DNA of 64,000 nucleotides from Streptosporangium brasiliense (GTDB lineage Bacteria > Actinomycetota > Actinomycetes > Streptosporangiales > Streptosporangiaceae), in the NCBI RefSeq assembly GCF_030811595.1, contig NZ_JAUSRB010000001.1:1178001-1242000 (forward strand), given 5' to 3'. The notes under the pieces were generated by a model that ran no database searches, was not told the origin of the DNA, and saw only the letters and a list, made by a program, of their open reading frames with translations. Made by a program: the position numbers and the translations under genes. Shown here piece after piece: positions 8,330 to 17,376 of the stretch (position 1 is the stretch's first letter; every line of letters starts with the position of its first letter).

Positions 8330-10405
8330 GTGACCCACGCCAGCCCCTCACCAGACGACGGCGCCCTGCTGCCGCTCGACGCCGTCCGTGAGCGGCCCGC
8401 GCCGGTCCCGGCCGCGCCGGCCAGAGGGGTGCCGGAGCCGGCAGCCCTGCTGCCGGTCGCCCGGGTGGCCGTGGACACACCCCTGCCGCACCTGGACCGG
8501 CCGTTCGACTACGTCGTCCCGGCCACGATGGACGCCGACGCGGTGCCGGGCTCGCGGGTCCGGGTCCGCTTCGCCGGCAAGCTCGTCGACGGCTTCCTGC
8601 TGGAGCGGGCGGACGCCAGCGAGCACCAGGGCAAGCTGGCCCGGCTGGAGAAGGTCGTCTCGCCCGAGCCGGTGCTGACCCCCGAGATCGCCGTGCTGGC
8701 CCGCGCCGTGGCCGACCGTTACGCCGGCACCCTGGCCGACGTCCTGCGCCTGGCCGTGCCGCCCCGCCACGCCAAGGTGGAGGCCGAGGCCGTCCCCCCG
8801 CCCGAGGAGGCGGCGCAGCAGGCGCCGGACGGCTCCGGGCCGGGCCCCTGGGCGGACTACCCGGACGGGGAGCCGTTCCTGGAGGCCCTCGCCGAGGGGC
8901 GCGCGCCGCGGGCGGTGTGGACCGCGCTGCCCGGGACGGAGGAGGGCGGGCCGCAGTGGGCCGCGGCGGTCGCGGTGGCCGTCCGGGAGACGCTCCGCGG
9001 CGGCCGGGGCGCGCTCGTGGTGGTTCCCGACGGCAAGGACGTGGCGCTGGCCGACGCGGCGCTGAGCGCCGCCCTGGGGCCGGGGGCGCATGTGGCGCTC
9101 ACCGCGGACCTGGGGCCGGCCGAGCGCTACCGCCGGTGGCTGCGGGTCGCGCGGGGGCAGGTGCGCGCCGCCGTCGGCACCCGGGGGGCGGCGTTCGCGC
9201 CGGTGCGCGATCTCGGGCTGGCGGTGGTCTGGGACGACGGGGACGACCTGCACTCCGAGCGGCTCGCGCCGTACCCGCACACCCGGGAGATCCTCGCGCT
9301 GCGGGCCCACCAGAGCCGGGCAGGCCTGCTCATCGGCGGATACGCCCGTACGGCCGAGGCCACCCAGCTCGTCGCCGCGGGCTGGGCCGGCACCATCGCC
9401 GCCGCCCGCGAGACGGTCAGGGCCAGGGCCCCGAGGGTCCGGCCGACCGGCGAGGACTCCGAGCTGGCCAGGGACGAGGCGGCGCGGGCGGCCCGGCTGC
9501 CCAGCCTCGCCTGGCGGGCGCTGCGGGCCGGGCTGGACAGCGGCCCGGTGCTGGTGCAGGTCCCCCGGCGGGGCTACCTGCCCGCGCTGGCCTGCCAGAA
9601 CTGCCGGGCCCCGGCCCGCTGCGGGCACTGCAGCGGGCCGCTGGCGCTGCGCGGCGGTCACGCCGCCCCCTACTGCCGCTGGTGCGGCCGGATCGCGGGG
9701 CAGTGGCGCTGCCCGGCCTGCGGGGGCGGCCGGGTGCGGGCGCAGGTGGTCGGCGCCCGCCGCACGGCCGAGGAGCTGGGACGGGCCTTCCCCTCGGTGC
9801 AGGTCAAGACCTCGGGCAAGGACGGCGTCCTCGCCACGGTGGGCGCCGCCCGCGCCCTGGTGGTGGCCACCCCGGGGGCCGAGCCGGTGGCCGAGGGCGG
9901 TTACGCGGCCGCCGTGCTGCTGGACGGGTGGGCGCTGCTCGGCCGGCCGGACCTGCGGGCCGCCGAGGAGACGCTGCGCCGGTGGATGAACGCCGCGGCG
10001 CTGCTGCGGCCCCGGGCCGAGCTGGTCGTGCTGGCCGACTCCTCGGTGCCCGCCGTGCAGGCGCTGCTGCGCTGGGACCCCATCACCCATGCCGGACGTG
10101 AGCTGGCCGACAGGACAGAACTAGGTTTCCCCCCGGCGGTAAGGATGGCCACGCTGAGCGGCTCCCCCTCGGCGGTCAGGGAGATGCTCGGCGAGGTGGC
10201 GCTGCCGGACGGGGCGCAGGTTCTCGGCCCCGTCCCGCTCGACTCGCCCAGGGGCGACCAGGTGCGGGAACGCGCCATGCTCCGGGTCCCCAGAGGGGCC
10301 GGGGCGGCGCTGGCCGCCGCGGTGAAGGGGGCCGCCGGGGTGCGTTCCGCGCGCAAGGCCCCCGAGGTGGTCAGAGTATGCATTGACCCTCTCGATGTGA
10401 TTTGA
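8330..10405 (+). CDS. priA: primosomal protein N' (PriA), probably helicase-inactive
   Basis: Replication-restart protein of 691 aa. The N-terminal 3'-DNA-binding domain (VDTPLPHLDRPFDYVVP) and the zinc-binding strand with four CxxC pairs (about residues 422-465, from CQNC to CPAC) are clear. As known for actinobacterial PriA, the ATPase motifs are degenerate: the place of Walker A reads TALPGTEEGG with no GKT, and the DEAH position reads VVWDDGDD. It therefore may act as a DNA-binding or loading factor rather than a helicase. GTG 8330 lacks a Shine-Dalgarno sequence. It precedes def/fmt/rsmB as in many actinomycetes, separated here by two unknown paralogues. Confidence 0.85.
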   Translation: MTHASPSPDDGALLPLDAVRERPAPVPAAPARGVPEPAALLPVARVAVDTPLPHLDRPFDYVVPATMDADAVPGSRVRVRFAGKLVDGFLLERADASEHQGKLARLEKVVSPEPVLTPEIAVLARAVADRYAGTLADVLRLAVPPRHAKVEAEAVPPPEEAAQQAPDGSGPGPWADYPDGEPFLEALAEGRAPRAVWTALPGTEEGGPQWAAAVAVAVRETLRGGRGALVVVPDGKDVALADAALSAALGPGAHVALTADLGPAERYRRWLRVARGQVRAAVGTRGAAFAPVRDLGLAVVWDDGDDLHSERLAPYPHTREILALRAHQSRAGLLIGGYARTAEATQLVAAGWAGTIAAARETVRARAPRVRPTGEDSELARDEAARAARLPSLAWRALRAGLDSGPVLVQVPRRGYLPALACQNCRAPARCGHCSGPLALRGGHAAPYCRWCGRIAGQWRCPACGGGRVRAQVVGARRTAEELGRAFPSVQVKTSGKDGVLATVGAARALVVATPGAEPVAEGGYAAAVLLDGWALLGRPDLRAAEETLRRWMNAAALLRPRAELVVLADSSVPAVQALLRWDPITHAGRELADRTELGFPPAVRMATLSGSPSAVREMLGEVALPDGAQVLGPVPLDSPRGDQVRERAMLRVPRGAGAALAAAVKGAAGVRSARKAPEVVRVCIDPLDVI

Positions 10406-10442
10406 GTTGTTTCCCCGATTCGCGGTGCTGACAGTAAGCCGT

Positions 10443-10448
10443 TAATTT
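10443..10448 (+). promoter_or_regulatory. -10 element of predicted leaderless transcript (10455 gene)
   Basis: TAATTT followed by exactly six bases and then the GTG start, with no Shine-Dalgarno sequence. The first base of the GTG falls where transcription should begin. This AT-rich patch stands out in GC-rich surroundings. Confidence 0.55.
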
Positions 10449-10454
10449 TCCCCT

Positions 10455-12098
10455 GTGTCGATCGAATGGGTGAATCGGGCCGTAGACGATCTACGCGCGT
10501 GGGGGCGCGCGCGCGGCCTGGACGTTGACGTGGACGAGGTGCGGCTGCTCTGCGACTACGCGAGCGATTATTTGAACGTGAACGAGCTGGGTGATTTCAC
10601 CCCGGTCACTTTCGAGGAACTGCTGCTCGACATCTACCCGCGCAAGGTCATCGCCCCGCCGGAAAGCGCCCCCGAGACCGTCGCCGCCGCCCGCACCCTG
10701 GTCGACTTCCTGCTGGCGACCGAGGAGATCGGCGGCAAGATGGCCGTCCGCATGCGGGTCGTCCTGGACCGGATCGAGCCCGAGATGCCGATCGCGCTCG
10801 CCGACACCTCCAAGTTCGGCATGGCCAAGAGCCTGTTCAGCGCGATGGGCGCCGACTCCCTGGAGCAGGGCGACGTCTCGGTGTCGGCGGTGGAGGAGCC
10901 CGCCGACACCGAGTTCTGCGACTGCCCCGGCTGCTCACCCCTGCCCCCGGTCCGGACCGCGCCCCGCGAGAGGCTCGCCGACAGCGCCTCCCGGGTGCCC
11001 CTGGTGACCGACGTCCGGCGGCTGGTCCAGTGGATGCTGGCCGGCGGCCGCACGCCGACCGTCAAGGGGCGGCTGCGGGTCCGCGACGCCGCCGAGGCGA
11101 CCGCCCAGCTCGCGGTGGCCGACCCCGGCTTCCTGTGGGAGCTGGCGGTGCACACCGGCCTGGTCGAGGTCGAGGGCACCGCGATCTTCGACGGCGAGGA
11201 CCCCGACCCGCTCGACACGTGGGCCGCGGTGGTGGAGTTCCTGGTGGAGAAGGAGACCGGCGGGGCCGTGACCGGCGCCGCGTCCCTCGACGAGGAGCTC
11301 TACGGCCTGTGCGACATGCTCTACCGTCTGCAGGCACCGGTGCCGATCCCCCTGGTCATGGAATACCTGGAGGAGATCGGGCTGCTCGACGAGGAGGTGG
11401 ACATCGCCGAGGCCGTACGGGGGTTGGCCTACTGCGGGATCGCCGAGCGGAGCGAGGAGACCCTGGAGCTGAGCGCGCTGGCCGTCTGGGGCCTGCGGGA
11501 GCACTACACCGGCCTGGGCATCGAGGCGCCCGAGGCCGCCGACCTGACCGCCGCCGACGCCTCCGAGCTCATCGAGGGGCTGCTGTCCGGGATGCCCACC
11601 GAGCTGGCCGAGGCCGACATCGAGGGCTGGCTGCGGGGCAGGAGCCCGCAGGAGGCCGCCACCGAGCTGCTGAACGCCGCCTCCGGCGCGCCCTCGGCCG
11701 TGCGGGGCATCGCCGTGACGATCGTGGACCGGCTCGGCCCGGAGGCCGAGCCCGCGATCCGCCGGCACCTCGACGAGGCGGAGCTGCGCCCGCACGCCGT
11801 CCACTGGCTCTCCTCCCGGGGCCTGGCCGCCCCGGCGCTCTCCCAGGAGGAGGTGCTGTGGATGAGCGTCGACATGCTCGCCCTGGCCATCTCCGCCGCC
11901 GAGGACGACCCGGAGACCTTCGCCGAGAACATGGCCGCCTCCGGCCCGCCGGCGCACGTGATCGAGGAGATGTGGCGGGTGGACCATCCCGAGGTCGTCG
12001 AGGTCCTTGAGCTGCTGGGCCGCTCCCTGAACGACCAGAGCGTGGCCAAGGCCGCCCGCAAGGCCGCCTTCAAAGCCCGCTCCCGCGCTATCGGCTAG
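10455..12098 (+). CDS. uncharacterised protein with CDCPGC motif, paralogue of next gene
   Basis: A 547-residue soluble, acidic, mainly helical protein I do not recognise. It has an N-terminal region of about 150 residues absent from its neighbour, then FCDCPGC (about 154-160), which could bind a metal together with other ligands. The remainder aligns with the 12138 gene: VPLVxDxxRL, a G(L)xYCGI/LxE(L/R)SE block, LGPEAExxxRxxL, and the shared C-terminal tail VAKAARKAAxKARSR. No membrane segment, signal peptide or known catalytic motif is visible. GTG 10455 appears leaderless. The gene lies directly after priA; a role linked to that neighbourhood cannot be claimed from sequence alone. Confidence 0.7.
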   Translation: MSIEWVNRAVDDLRAWGRARGLDVDVDEVRLLCDYASDYLNVNELGDFTPVTFEELLLDIYPRKVIAPPESAPETVAAARTLVDFLLATEEIGGKMAVRMRVVLDRIEPEMPIALADTSKFGMAKSLFSAMGADSLEQGDVSVSAVEEPADTEFCDCPGCSPLPPVRTAPRERLADSASRVPLVTDVRRLVQWMLAGGRTPTVKGRLRVRDAAEATAQLAVADPGFLWELAVHTGLVEVEGTAIFDGEDPDPLDTWAAVVEFLVEKETGGAVTGAASLDEELYGLCDMLYRLQAPVPIPLVMEYLEEIGLLDEEVDIAEAVRGLAYCGIAERSEETLELSALAVWGLREHYTGLGIEAPEAADLTAADASELIEGLLSGMPTELAEADIEGWLRGRSPQEAATELLNAASGAPSAVRGIAVTIVDRLGPEAEPAIRRHLDEAELRPHAVHWLSSRGLAAPALSQEEVLWMSVDMLALAISAAEDDPETFAENMAASGPPAHVIEEMWRVDHPEVVEVLELLGRSLNDQSVAKAARKAAFKARSRAIG

Positions 12099-12125
12099 CC
12101 GTACACCCGTGGGGCTCCAGTGCAG

Positions 12126-12131
12126 TAAGTT
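12126..12131 (+). promoter_or_regulatory. -10 element of predicted leaderless transcript (12138 gene)
   Basis: TAAGTT, six bases, then the GTG start; no Shine-Dalgarno. The arrangement matches that of the paralogous upstream gene, which suggests the promoter was duplicated or kept with the coding sequence. Confidence 0.55.
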
Positions 12132-12137
12132 TCACGG

Positions 12138-13523
12138 GTGGCAAAGAGCGGGAACACCACCGGCAACGTCTTCGATCTCGGCGAACTGCGCAGGCTGGTC
12201 GACGAGCTGGGATCGGGGTCCCGTGAGGCGCGCGCGGCCGTGCTCGACGCGGCCTCCGCCGACGACAAGGACTGCGACTGCCCCGACTGCGGCAGCGAGG
12301 TGCTGAGCTTCCCACCGGTCGTGCTCGCCCCCGACGGCGAGCTCGCCTCCGCCGTGCTCCGGGTCCCGCTGGTGCTGGACGCCCAGCGGCTGGCGGCGTG
12401 GACCGGCACCCGCGAGGTGACGCCCGAGGGCCTGCTGCCCGACCCCTACCTGCCCTGCGCCGAGCTCGGGGTGCCCAACCCGGCGCGGCTGCACCTGCTC
12501 TGGGTCGTCGCGGTCAACACCGGCATGCTGCGCATCTCCCGGGGCGTGGTGACGGCCGGCCCGCTGGCGCTCTCCGCCGAGCTGCCCCCCGCCGCGCTGC
12601 TGGGGTTCTGGGACGGCGTGGTGATGGACGTCCTCGACCGCGCCGACGAGAGCCTGACCGGCTCCTCGGTGGTGGACGACCACCTCGCCGAGATGCTCGC
12701 CACGATGTACGCCGTGAGTGACGGCCTGTCTCCCGCCACCCTGGTCAAGGGCATCCTCCAGTCGCACGAGGTGGCCTGCGAGGCCCGTCCCGCCGAGATG
12801 CGGGCGCTGGCCGCCGCGCTCCCGGGCGAGCTGGACGGCGCGCTGTCGCTGCTGGGTTACTGCGGGCTCATCGAGCTGTCGGAGGCGGGCTGGCCCCGGC
12901 TGACCCCGCTGGGCATGTGGGCGGTCCGCCAGGACCTGCTGCGTGAGGGCCACGACGCGCCCACCGGCGCCGAGGTCGCGGTCTTCGCCGACCTGGGCGC
13001 GGCCGAGCTGGTCAAGGCGATCACGGAGCGCTCCGCGGCCCCCAGCGCCGTCACCGTGTGGCTGGAGTCGCGCCACGCCGAGGCCGCCGCCCGCGAGCTG
13101 GTCAAGATCGCCGCATCCGGCACGGCCGGCCAGCGCGGCACCGTGGGCACGATCCTGGAGGAGCTCGGCCCCGAGGCCGAGGCGCCGCTGAGGGAGGCGC
13201 TCACCGAGCCGGCCATGTGGCGCTACGCCGCCTCCTGGCTGCACATCCGCGACCTGCCGGCGCCCGCCCTCACGCCCGCCGACAGCACCTGGCTCGCGGT
13301 CGACACGCTCGCCTCGCTGATCCAGCTCGGCAACGCGCCCAAGGCGATGCACGAGTTCGACATGCTCGAACCCGGCGAGGACCTGATCCGTGTCGTCGAG
13401 GAGATGACCCTGGTCGAGCACCCCGACACCATCGCGGTGCTCGACGTGCTGGCCGCCCACCACCGCGACGCGGCGGTCGCCAAGGCCGCGCGGAAGGCGG
13501 CCATGAAGGCCCGCTCGCGCTGA
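12138..13523 (+). CDS. uncharacterised protein with CDCPDC motif, paralogue of preceding gene
   Basis: A 461-residue protein homologous to the 10455 product. After a short N-terminus it has KDCDCPDC at about residues 43-50, then LRVPLVLDAQRLAAW, LLGYCGLIELSE, ILEELGPEAEAPLREAL and the end VAKAARKAAMKARSR. The CDCPxC motif is kept in both copies although the surrounding sequence has diverged, which argues for a structural or metal-binding role. No transmembrane or signal sequence. Start GTG 12138 fits a leaderless message. Function unknown; the pair separates priA from def. Confidence 0.7.
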   Translation: MAKSGNTTGNVFDLGELRRLVDELGSGSREARAAVLDAASADDKDCDCPDCGSEVLSFPPVVLAPDGELASAVLRVPLVLDAQRLAAWTGTREVTPEGLLPDPYLPCAELGVPNPARLHLLWVVAVNTGMLRISRGVVTAGPLALSAELPPAALLGFWDGVVMDVLDRADESLTGSSVVDDHLAEMLATMYAVSDGLSPATLVKGILQSHEVACEARPAEMRALAAALPGELDGALSLLGYCGLIELSEAGWPRLTPLGMWAVRQDLLREGHDAPTGAEVAVFADLGAAELVKAITERSAAPSAVTVWLESRHAEAAARELVKIAASGTAGQRGTVGTILEELGPEAEAPLREALTEPAMWRYAASWLHIRDLPAPALTPADSTWLAVDTLASLIQLGNAPKAMHEFDMLEPGEDLIRVVEEMTLVEHPDTIAVLDVLAAHHRDAAVAKAARKAAMKARSR

Positions 13524-13627
13524 CGCCGCCCTCCGGCGGCCGCGGCCGCGGGAGGAGAGATCCGAGGGACACTCCCCACGGCCCTTAGACTGTGGGGATC
13601 CCCCCGAAAAGCGTGAGGAGAGCCCTG

Positions 13628-14176
13628 TTGGCCATTCAGTCGATCCGTCTTTTCGGCGACCCCGTGCTGCGCACCCCGGCTGAGCCGGTGAAGGACTTCG
13701 ACAAGGAGTTGCGCAAGCTCGTCAAGGATCTGACCGACACGATGATGGACGCCCCCGGTGCCGGGCTGGCCGCGCCGCAGATCGGGGTCGGCCTGCGGGT
13801 CTTCACCTATTACGTGGACGAGCAGCTCGGGCACCTGATCAACCCCAACCTCGACCTCTCCGACGACAAGGACGAGGAGGGCCAGGAGGGCTGCCTGTCC
13901 TTCCCCGGCCTGTCGTTCCCCACGCCCCGGGCGATCCGGGCCGTGGCCAGGGGCTTCAACATGCACGGGGAGCCCGTCACCCTTGAGGGCACCGACCTGA
14001 TGGCCCGCTGTTTCCAGCATGAGACCGACCACCTCGACGGGGTGCTGTTCATCGACCGGATGGACCCCAAGCAGCGCAAGCTCGCCATGAAGGAGATCCG
14101 CGAGGCCGAGTGGAGCGGGCTGTCGGCGCCCGCCTTCAAGTTCTCTCCGCACGCCACCCACGGGAAGGCTCTGTAA
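13628..14176 (+). CDS. def: peptide deformylase
   Basis: Removes the formyl group from the N-terminal methionine of nascent proteins. The three family motifs are present: [10 protein letters not shown] (44-53), EGCLSFPG with the metal-binding Cys at 89, and QHETDHLDG with His131 and His135 flanking the catalytic Glu132. I chose the TTG at 13628, which has GAGGAG seven bases upstream and yields [13 protein letters not shown] as N-terminus; an in-frame GTG at 13592 would add 12 residues without homology. fmt follows after five bases, pairing the enzymes that remove and add the formyl group. Confidence 0.93.
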   Translation: MAIQSIRLFGDPVLRTPAEPVKDFDKELRKLVKDLTDTMMDAPGAGLAAPQIGVGLRVFTYYVDEQLGHLINPNLDLSDDKDEEGQEGCLSFPGLSFPTPRAIRAVARGFNMHGEPVTLEGTDLMARCFQHETDHLDGVLFIDRMDPKQRKLAMKEIREAEWSGLSAPAFKFSPHATHGKAL

Positions 14177-14181
14177 CAACC

Positions 14182-15111
14182 TTGCGCCTGGTCTTCGCCG
14201 GAACCCCGGACACCGCCCTGCCCTCGCTGCGGGCCCTGCTCGACTCGCCCCGCCACGACGTCGTCGCCGTCGTCACCCGGCCGGACGCCCAGTCGGGCCG
14301 GGGCCGCAGGGTCCACCCGAGCCCCGTCGCCGAGCTGGCGGAGGAGGCGGGCGTGGAGGTCCTCAGGCCGCCGAAGGCGGGCGACCCCGAGTTCCTGGAG
14401 CGGCTGCGGCGGATCGACCCCGACTGCTGCCCGGTGGTGGCCTACGGCGCGCTCCTGCCGCAGTCCGCCCTGGACGTCCCGCGCCACGGCTGGGTCAACC
14501 TCCACTTCTCGCTGCTGCCCGCCTGGCGCGGCGCCGCCCCGGTGCAGCACGCCGTGCTCCACGGCGACGAGATCACCGGCGCGGCCACCTTCCGGATCGT
14601 CAAGGAACTGGACGCCGGCCCGGTCTACGGCGTCGTGACCGAGGAGGTCCGGCCCGCCGACACCAGCGGTGACCTGCTCGCCCGGCTCGCCGAGTCCGGT
14701 GCCGGGCTGCTGGTGGCGACCCTCGACGGGATCGAGGACGGTGAGCTGGAGGCCGTCCCCCAGCCCGCCGAGGGGGTGAGCCTCGCACCGAAGATCAACG
14801 TGGACGACGCCAGGATCGACTGGTCCGCGCCCGCCATGCGGGTGGACCGCCTCGTCCGCGCCTGCACGCCCGCCCCGGGCGCATGGACGGAGTTCCGCGG
14901 CCAGCGGGTCAAGGTCGGGCCGGTACGGCCGGCACCGGACGCCCCGGCCCTGGAGCCCGGGCGGATCGCGGCCGCCAAGCACTCCGTCCTGGTCGGCACG
15001 GCCACCCATCCGGTCGAGCTGGGCGAGGTGCAGCCGCAGGGCAAGCGCCTGATGAGCGCGGGAGAGTGGGCCCGCGGCGTGCGGCCCGCAGACGAAGATC
15101 GGCTGGGCTAG
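14182..15111 (+). CDS. fmt: methionyl-tRNA formyltransferase
   Basis: Transfers a formyl group from 10-formyltetrahydrofolate to initiator Met-tRNA. At 309 aa it has family length. The N-terminus [16 protein letters not shown] and the active-site region [17 protein letters not shown] (about 104-120), followed by [10 protein letters not shown], are diagnostic; the C-terminal domain begins near residue 205. The TTG at 14182 gives exactly the expected MRLVFAGTP beginning; an upstream in-frame GTG at 14110 would extend into def. def, fmt and rsmB are tightly packed and very likely one transcript. Confidence 0.93.
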   Translation: MRLVFAGTPDTALPSLRALLDSPRHDVVAVVTRPDAQSGRGRRVHPSPVAELAEEAGVEVLRPPKAGDPEFLERLRRIDPDCCPVVAYGALLPQSALDVPRHGWVNLHFSLLPAWRGAAPVQHAVLHGDEITGAATFRIVKELDAGPVYGVVTEEVRPADTSGDLLARLAESGAGLLVATLDGIEDGELEAVPQPAEGVSLAPKINVDDARIDWSAPAMRVDRLVRACTPAPGAWTEFRGQRVKVGPVRPAPDAPALEPGRIAAAKHSVLVGTATHPVELGEVQPQGKRLMSAGEWARGVRPADEDRLG

Positions 15112-15116
15112 AGATC

Positions 15117-16985
15117 ATGAACGATCGGGGGAACGGCGGGCGCGGTCCCGGCGACCACTCACGCGGCGGCCGGGGTTCCGGCGGCGGCCGGGGCCAGGGG
15201 TCCGGCGGCCGGAACGCGGGTCAGCCGGGCGGGTCCGGTGGCCGGGGCGCTCAGGGCGGCGGGTTCAGCGGTGGCCGGGGTGCGGGTGAGCCGGGTGGGT
15301 CCGGTGGCCGGGGTTCCGGCGGTGGCCGGGGTGCTCAGGGTGGTTCCGGCGGTGGCCGGGGTGCTCAGGGTGGTTCCGGCGGTGGCCGGGGTGCTCAGGG
15401 TGGTTCCGGCGGTGGCCGGGGTGCTCAGGGCGGTGGCCGGGGCGGCCGTCCGCCCCGACCGGCGCGTGACGAGGCCCGCAACGCCGCCTACGACCTGCTG
15501 CGCGCCGTGGACGAGCGGGACGCCTACGCCAACCTGCTGATGCCCACGCTGCTGCGCGAGCGCCGCCTGTCCGGGCGGGACGCGGGCCTGGCCACCGAGC
15601 TGGCCTACGGCACCCTGCGTGGCCTGGGCACCTACGACGAGGTCATCGCGGCCTGCAGCGACCGCGCCCCCGAGGACCTGGACCCGCCGCTGCTCGACGC
15701 GATCCGCCTGGGCGTGCACCAGCTGCTCAAGACCCGGGTCCCCCCGCACGCCGCGGTGGGCACGACCGTCGACCTGGTGCGCCTGCGGGTGGGCACCGGC
15801 GCGTCGAAATACGCCAACGCCGTGCTGCGCAAGGTCGCCGGCCGCTCCCTGGAGCAGTGGCTGCCGATCGTGGCCCCCGATCCCGGCGAGGATCCGATCG
15901 GCTACCTCGCCGTGGCGTACAGCCACCCCCGGTGGATCGTCACCGCGATGCGCGACGCCGTGGGCGGCGACTTCGACGAGACGGCCGCCCTGCTGGCCGC
16001 CGACAACGAGCGCCCCCGGGTCACCCTGGTCGCCCGGCCCGGCCGCGCGTCGGTCGAGGAGCTCCTCGCCTCCGGCGCCCAGCCGGCCCGATACTCCCCC
16101 TACGCGGCCTACCTGCCGGAGGGCGACCCCGGCTCCGTCCTCGCCGTGGCCGAGGCGCGCGCCGCCGTCCAGGACGAGGCCAGCCAGCTCGTCGCCCTGG
16201 CGCTGACCCGCGTCCCGGTGACCGGCGGCGACTCCCGCTGGCTCGACCTGTGCGCGGGCCCCGGCGGCAAGGCGGGCCTGCTGGACGCCATCGCCGTCCA
16301 CGGAGCCGCTCTCCCGGCGGCCTCCCGGGAGCCGTCCGGTCCCGCGTCCGCGTCCGGTGAGCGGGGCGGGGCGTCGGGCGAGCCGGGCGGGCCGTCCGGA
16401 GCGTCCGCGGTGCTTGGCGGGCCGGGTGGGGCGTCCGGAGCGTCTACGGTGCCCGGTGCGCCGGGTGGGCCGTCAGGCCCCGCCGCCTTCCCGGGCGGGG
16501 CCAATCTCCTGGCCGCCGAGCTGCAGTACCACCGCGCCCGCCTGGTCCGGCAGACCACCCGCGAGGCCGCGGTGATCACCGCCGACGGCACGGTCCCCGC
16601 CTGGCGTTCCGGGGTCTTCGACCGGGTCATGGTCGACGCTCCCTGCACCGGCCTGGGCGCCCTGCGCCGCCGTCCGGAAGCCCGCTGGCGGCGCGATCCC
16701 CGCAGCCTCCCGGACCTGGGCAGGCTCCAGCGCGAGCTGCTCGCCTCGGCGCTGGAGGCCGTCCGTCCCGGAGGGGTCGTCGCCTACGTCACCTGCTCGC
16801 CCCACCTGGCCGAGACCACGGCGGTGGTCGGCGACGTCCTGCGCCACCGCGACGACGTGGAGACCCTCGACGCCCGGGCCTACCTCCCCGAGGTGGAGGG
16901 CCTGGGCGAGGGGCCCCACGTCCAGTTCTGGCCCCACCGTCACGGCACCGACGGGATGTTCCTCACACTGCTGCGCCGCCGCTGA
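15117..16985 (+). CDS. rsmB: 16S rRNA (cytosine-967-C5)-methyltransferase with two low-complexity expansions
   Basis: RsmB/Sun family SAM-dependent methyltransferase (622 aa). Residues 1-115 are almost entirely Gly/Ser/Arg/Gln repeats; the NusB-like domain starts at ARNAAYDLLRAV (about 118). The Rossmann domain has LDLCAGPGGKAGLLDA (about 377-391), the motif IV PC at Cys510 (DAPCTGLGALRRRPE) and the catalytic motif VI Cys560 (YVTCSPHL). Between motif I and the ELQYHRARL motif lies an insert of about 65 Gly/Ala/Ser/Pro-rich residues where relatives have about ten. ATG 15117 is five bases past fmt. It ends the housekeeping block; the island starts just after. Confidence 0.9.
   Translation: MNDRGNGGRGPGDHSRGGRGSGGGRGQGSGGRNAGQPGGSGGRGAQGGGFSGGRGAGEPGGSGGRGSGGGRGAQGGSGGGRGAQGGSGGGRGAQGGSGGGRGAQGGGRGGRPPRPARDEARNAAYDLLRAVDERDAYANLLMPTLLRERRLSGRDAGLATELAYGTLRGLGTYDEVIAACSDRAPEDLDPPLLDAIRLGVHQLLKTRVPPHAAVGTTVDLVRLRVGTGASKYANAVLRKVAGRSLEQWLPIVAPDPGEDPIGYLAVAYSHPRWIVTAMRDAVGGDFDETAALLAADNERPRVTLVARPGRASVEELLASGAQPARYSPYAAYLPEGDPGSVLAVAEARAAVQDEASQLVALALTRVPVTGGDSRWLDLCAGPGGKAGLLDAIAVHGAALPAASREPSGPASASGERGGASGEPGGPSGASAVLGGPGGASGASTVPGAPGGPSGPAAFPGGANLLAAELQYHRARLVRQTTREAAVITADGTVPAWRSGVFDRVMVDAPCTGLGALRRRPEARWRRDPRSLPDLGRLQRELLASALEAVRPGGVVAYVTCSPHLAETTAVVGDVLRHRDDVETLDARAYLPEVEGLGEGPHVQFWPHRHGTDGMFLTLLRRR
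15321..15437 (+). repeat. 30-bp tandem repeat in the rsmB 5' region
   Basis: Three perfect contiguous copies of a 30-base unit (15321-15350, 15351-15380, 15381-15410) and a partial fourth, each encoding GGRGAQGGSG in frame. Less perfect relatives extend upstream to about 15150. A multiple of three keeps the reading frame. Confidence 0.9.
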
Positions 16986-16994
16986 CCGGCCGCC

Positions 16995-17360
16995 CGTCAC
17001 CTGCGCGGCCGGATCAGCGCCCACGAGCCGGGCTGCACCTTCCGCCGGCACATCAGCCTGGCCGCGCTCGACAAGGCGATCGCCGAGGTGGTCAACGCCT
17101 GTCTCAAGCTGGACCTGCCCAAGATCTGGGGCGAGGGCTCCTCGGTGCCGGCTGATGGCACCGAGTACGAGATCTATATCGACAGTCTGATCGCCGAGTA
17201 CCACATCCGCTACGGCGGCTGTGGGGCCATTGCCCACCGCTACGTCGCCGACAACTACATCGCGTTGTTCACCCACTTCTTTCCCTGTCTGTCACGCGGG
17301 CCCTGTCTGTCACGCGGGTCCGGCGCGGCCCCGCCACCCCGATGGGCGGAGGGGCCGTGA
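16995..17360 (+). pseudogene. fragment of a Tn3-family transposase (tnpA)
   Basis: An open frame starting inside the interval translates to a piece of the Tn3-type DDE transposase: HEPGCTFRRHISLAALDKAI, VVNACLKLDLPKIWGEGSS, ADGTEYEIYIDSLIAEYHIR and DNYIALFTHFFPC. The Asp of ADGTE corresponds to the first catalytic aspartate region. Only about 95 of roughly 1000 residues remain, without either end, so it is a remnant. Homology stops at about 17286, where an 18-base tandem duplication (17283-17318) begins. The similarity is by recognition of the family, not by alignment. It starts within about ten bases of the rsmB stop and marks the left edge of the island. Confidence 0.75.
17283..17318 (+). 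repeat. 18-bp exact tandem duplication at the transposase-fragment junction
   Basis: The unit CCCTGTCTGTCACGCGGG occurs twice back to back exactly where Tn3 homology ends, perhaps a scar of rearrangement. Confidence 0.8.
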
Positions 17361-17376
17361 CCTGCCGGGAACCGAT

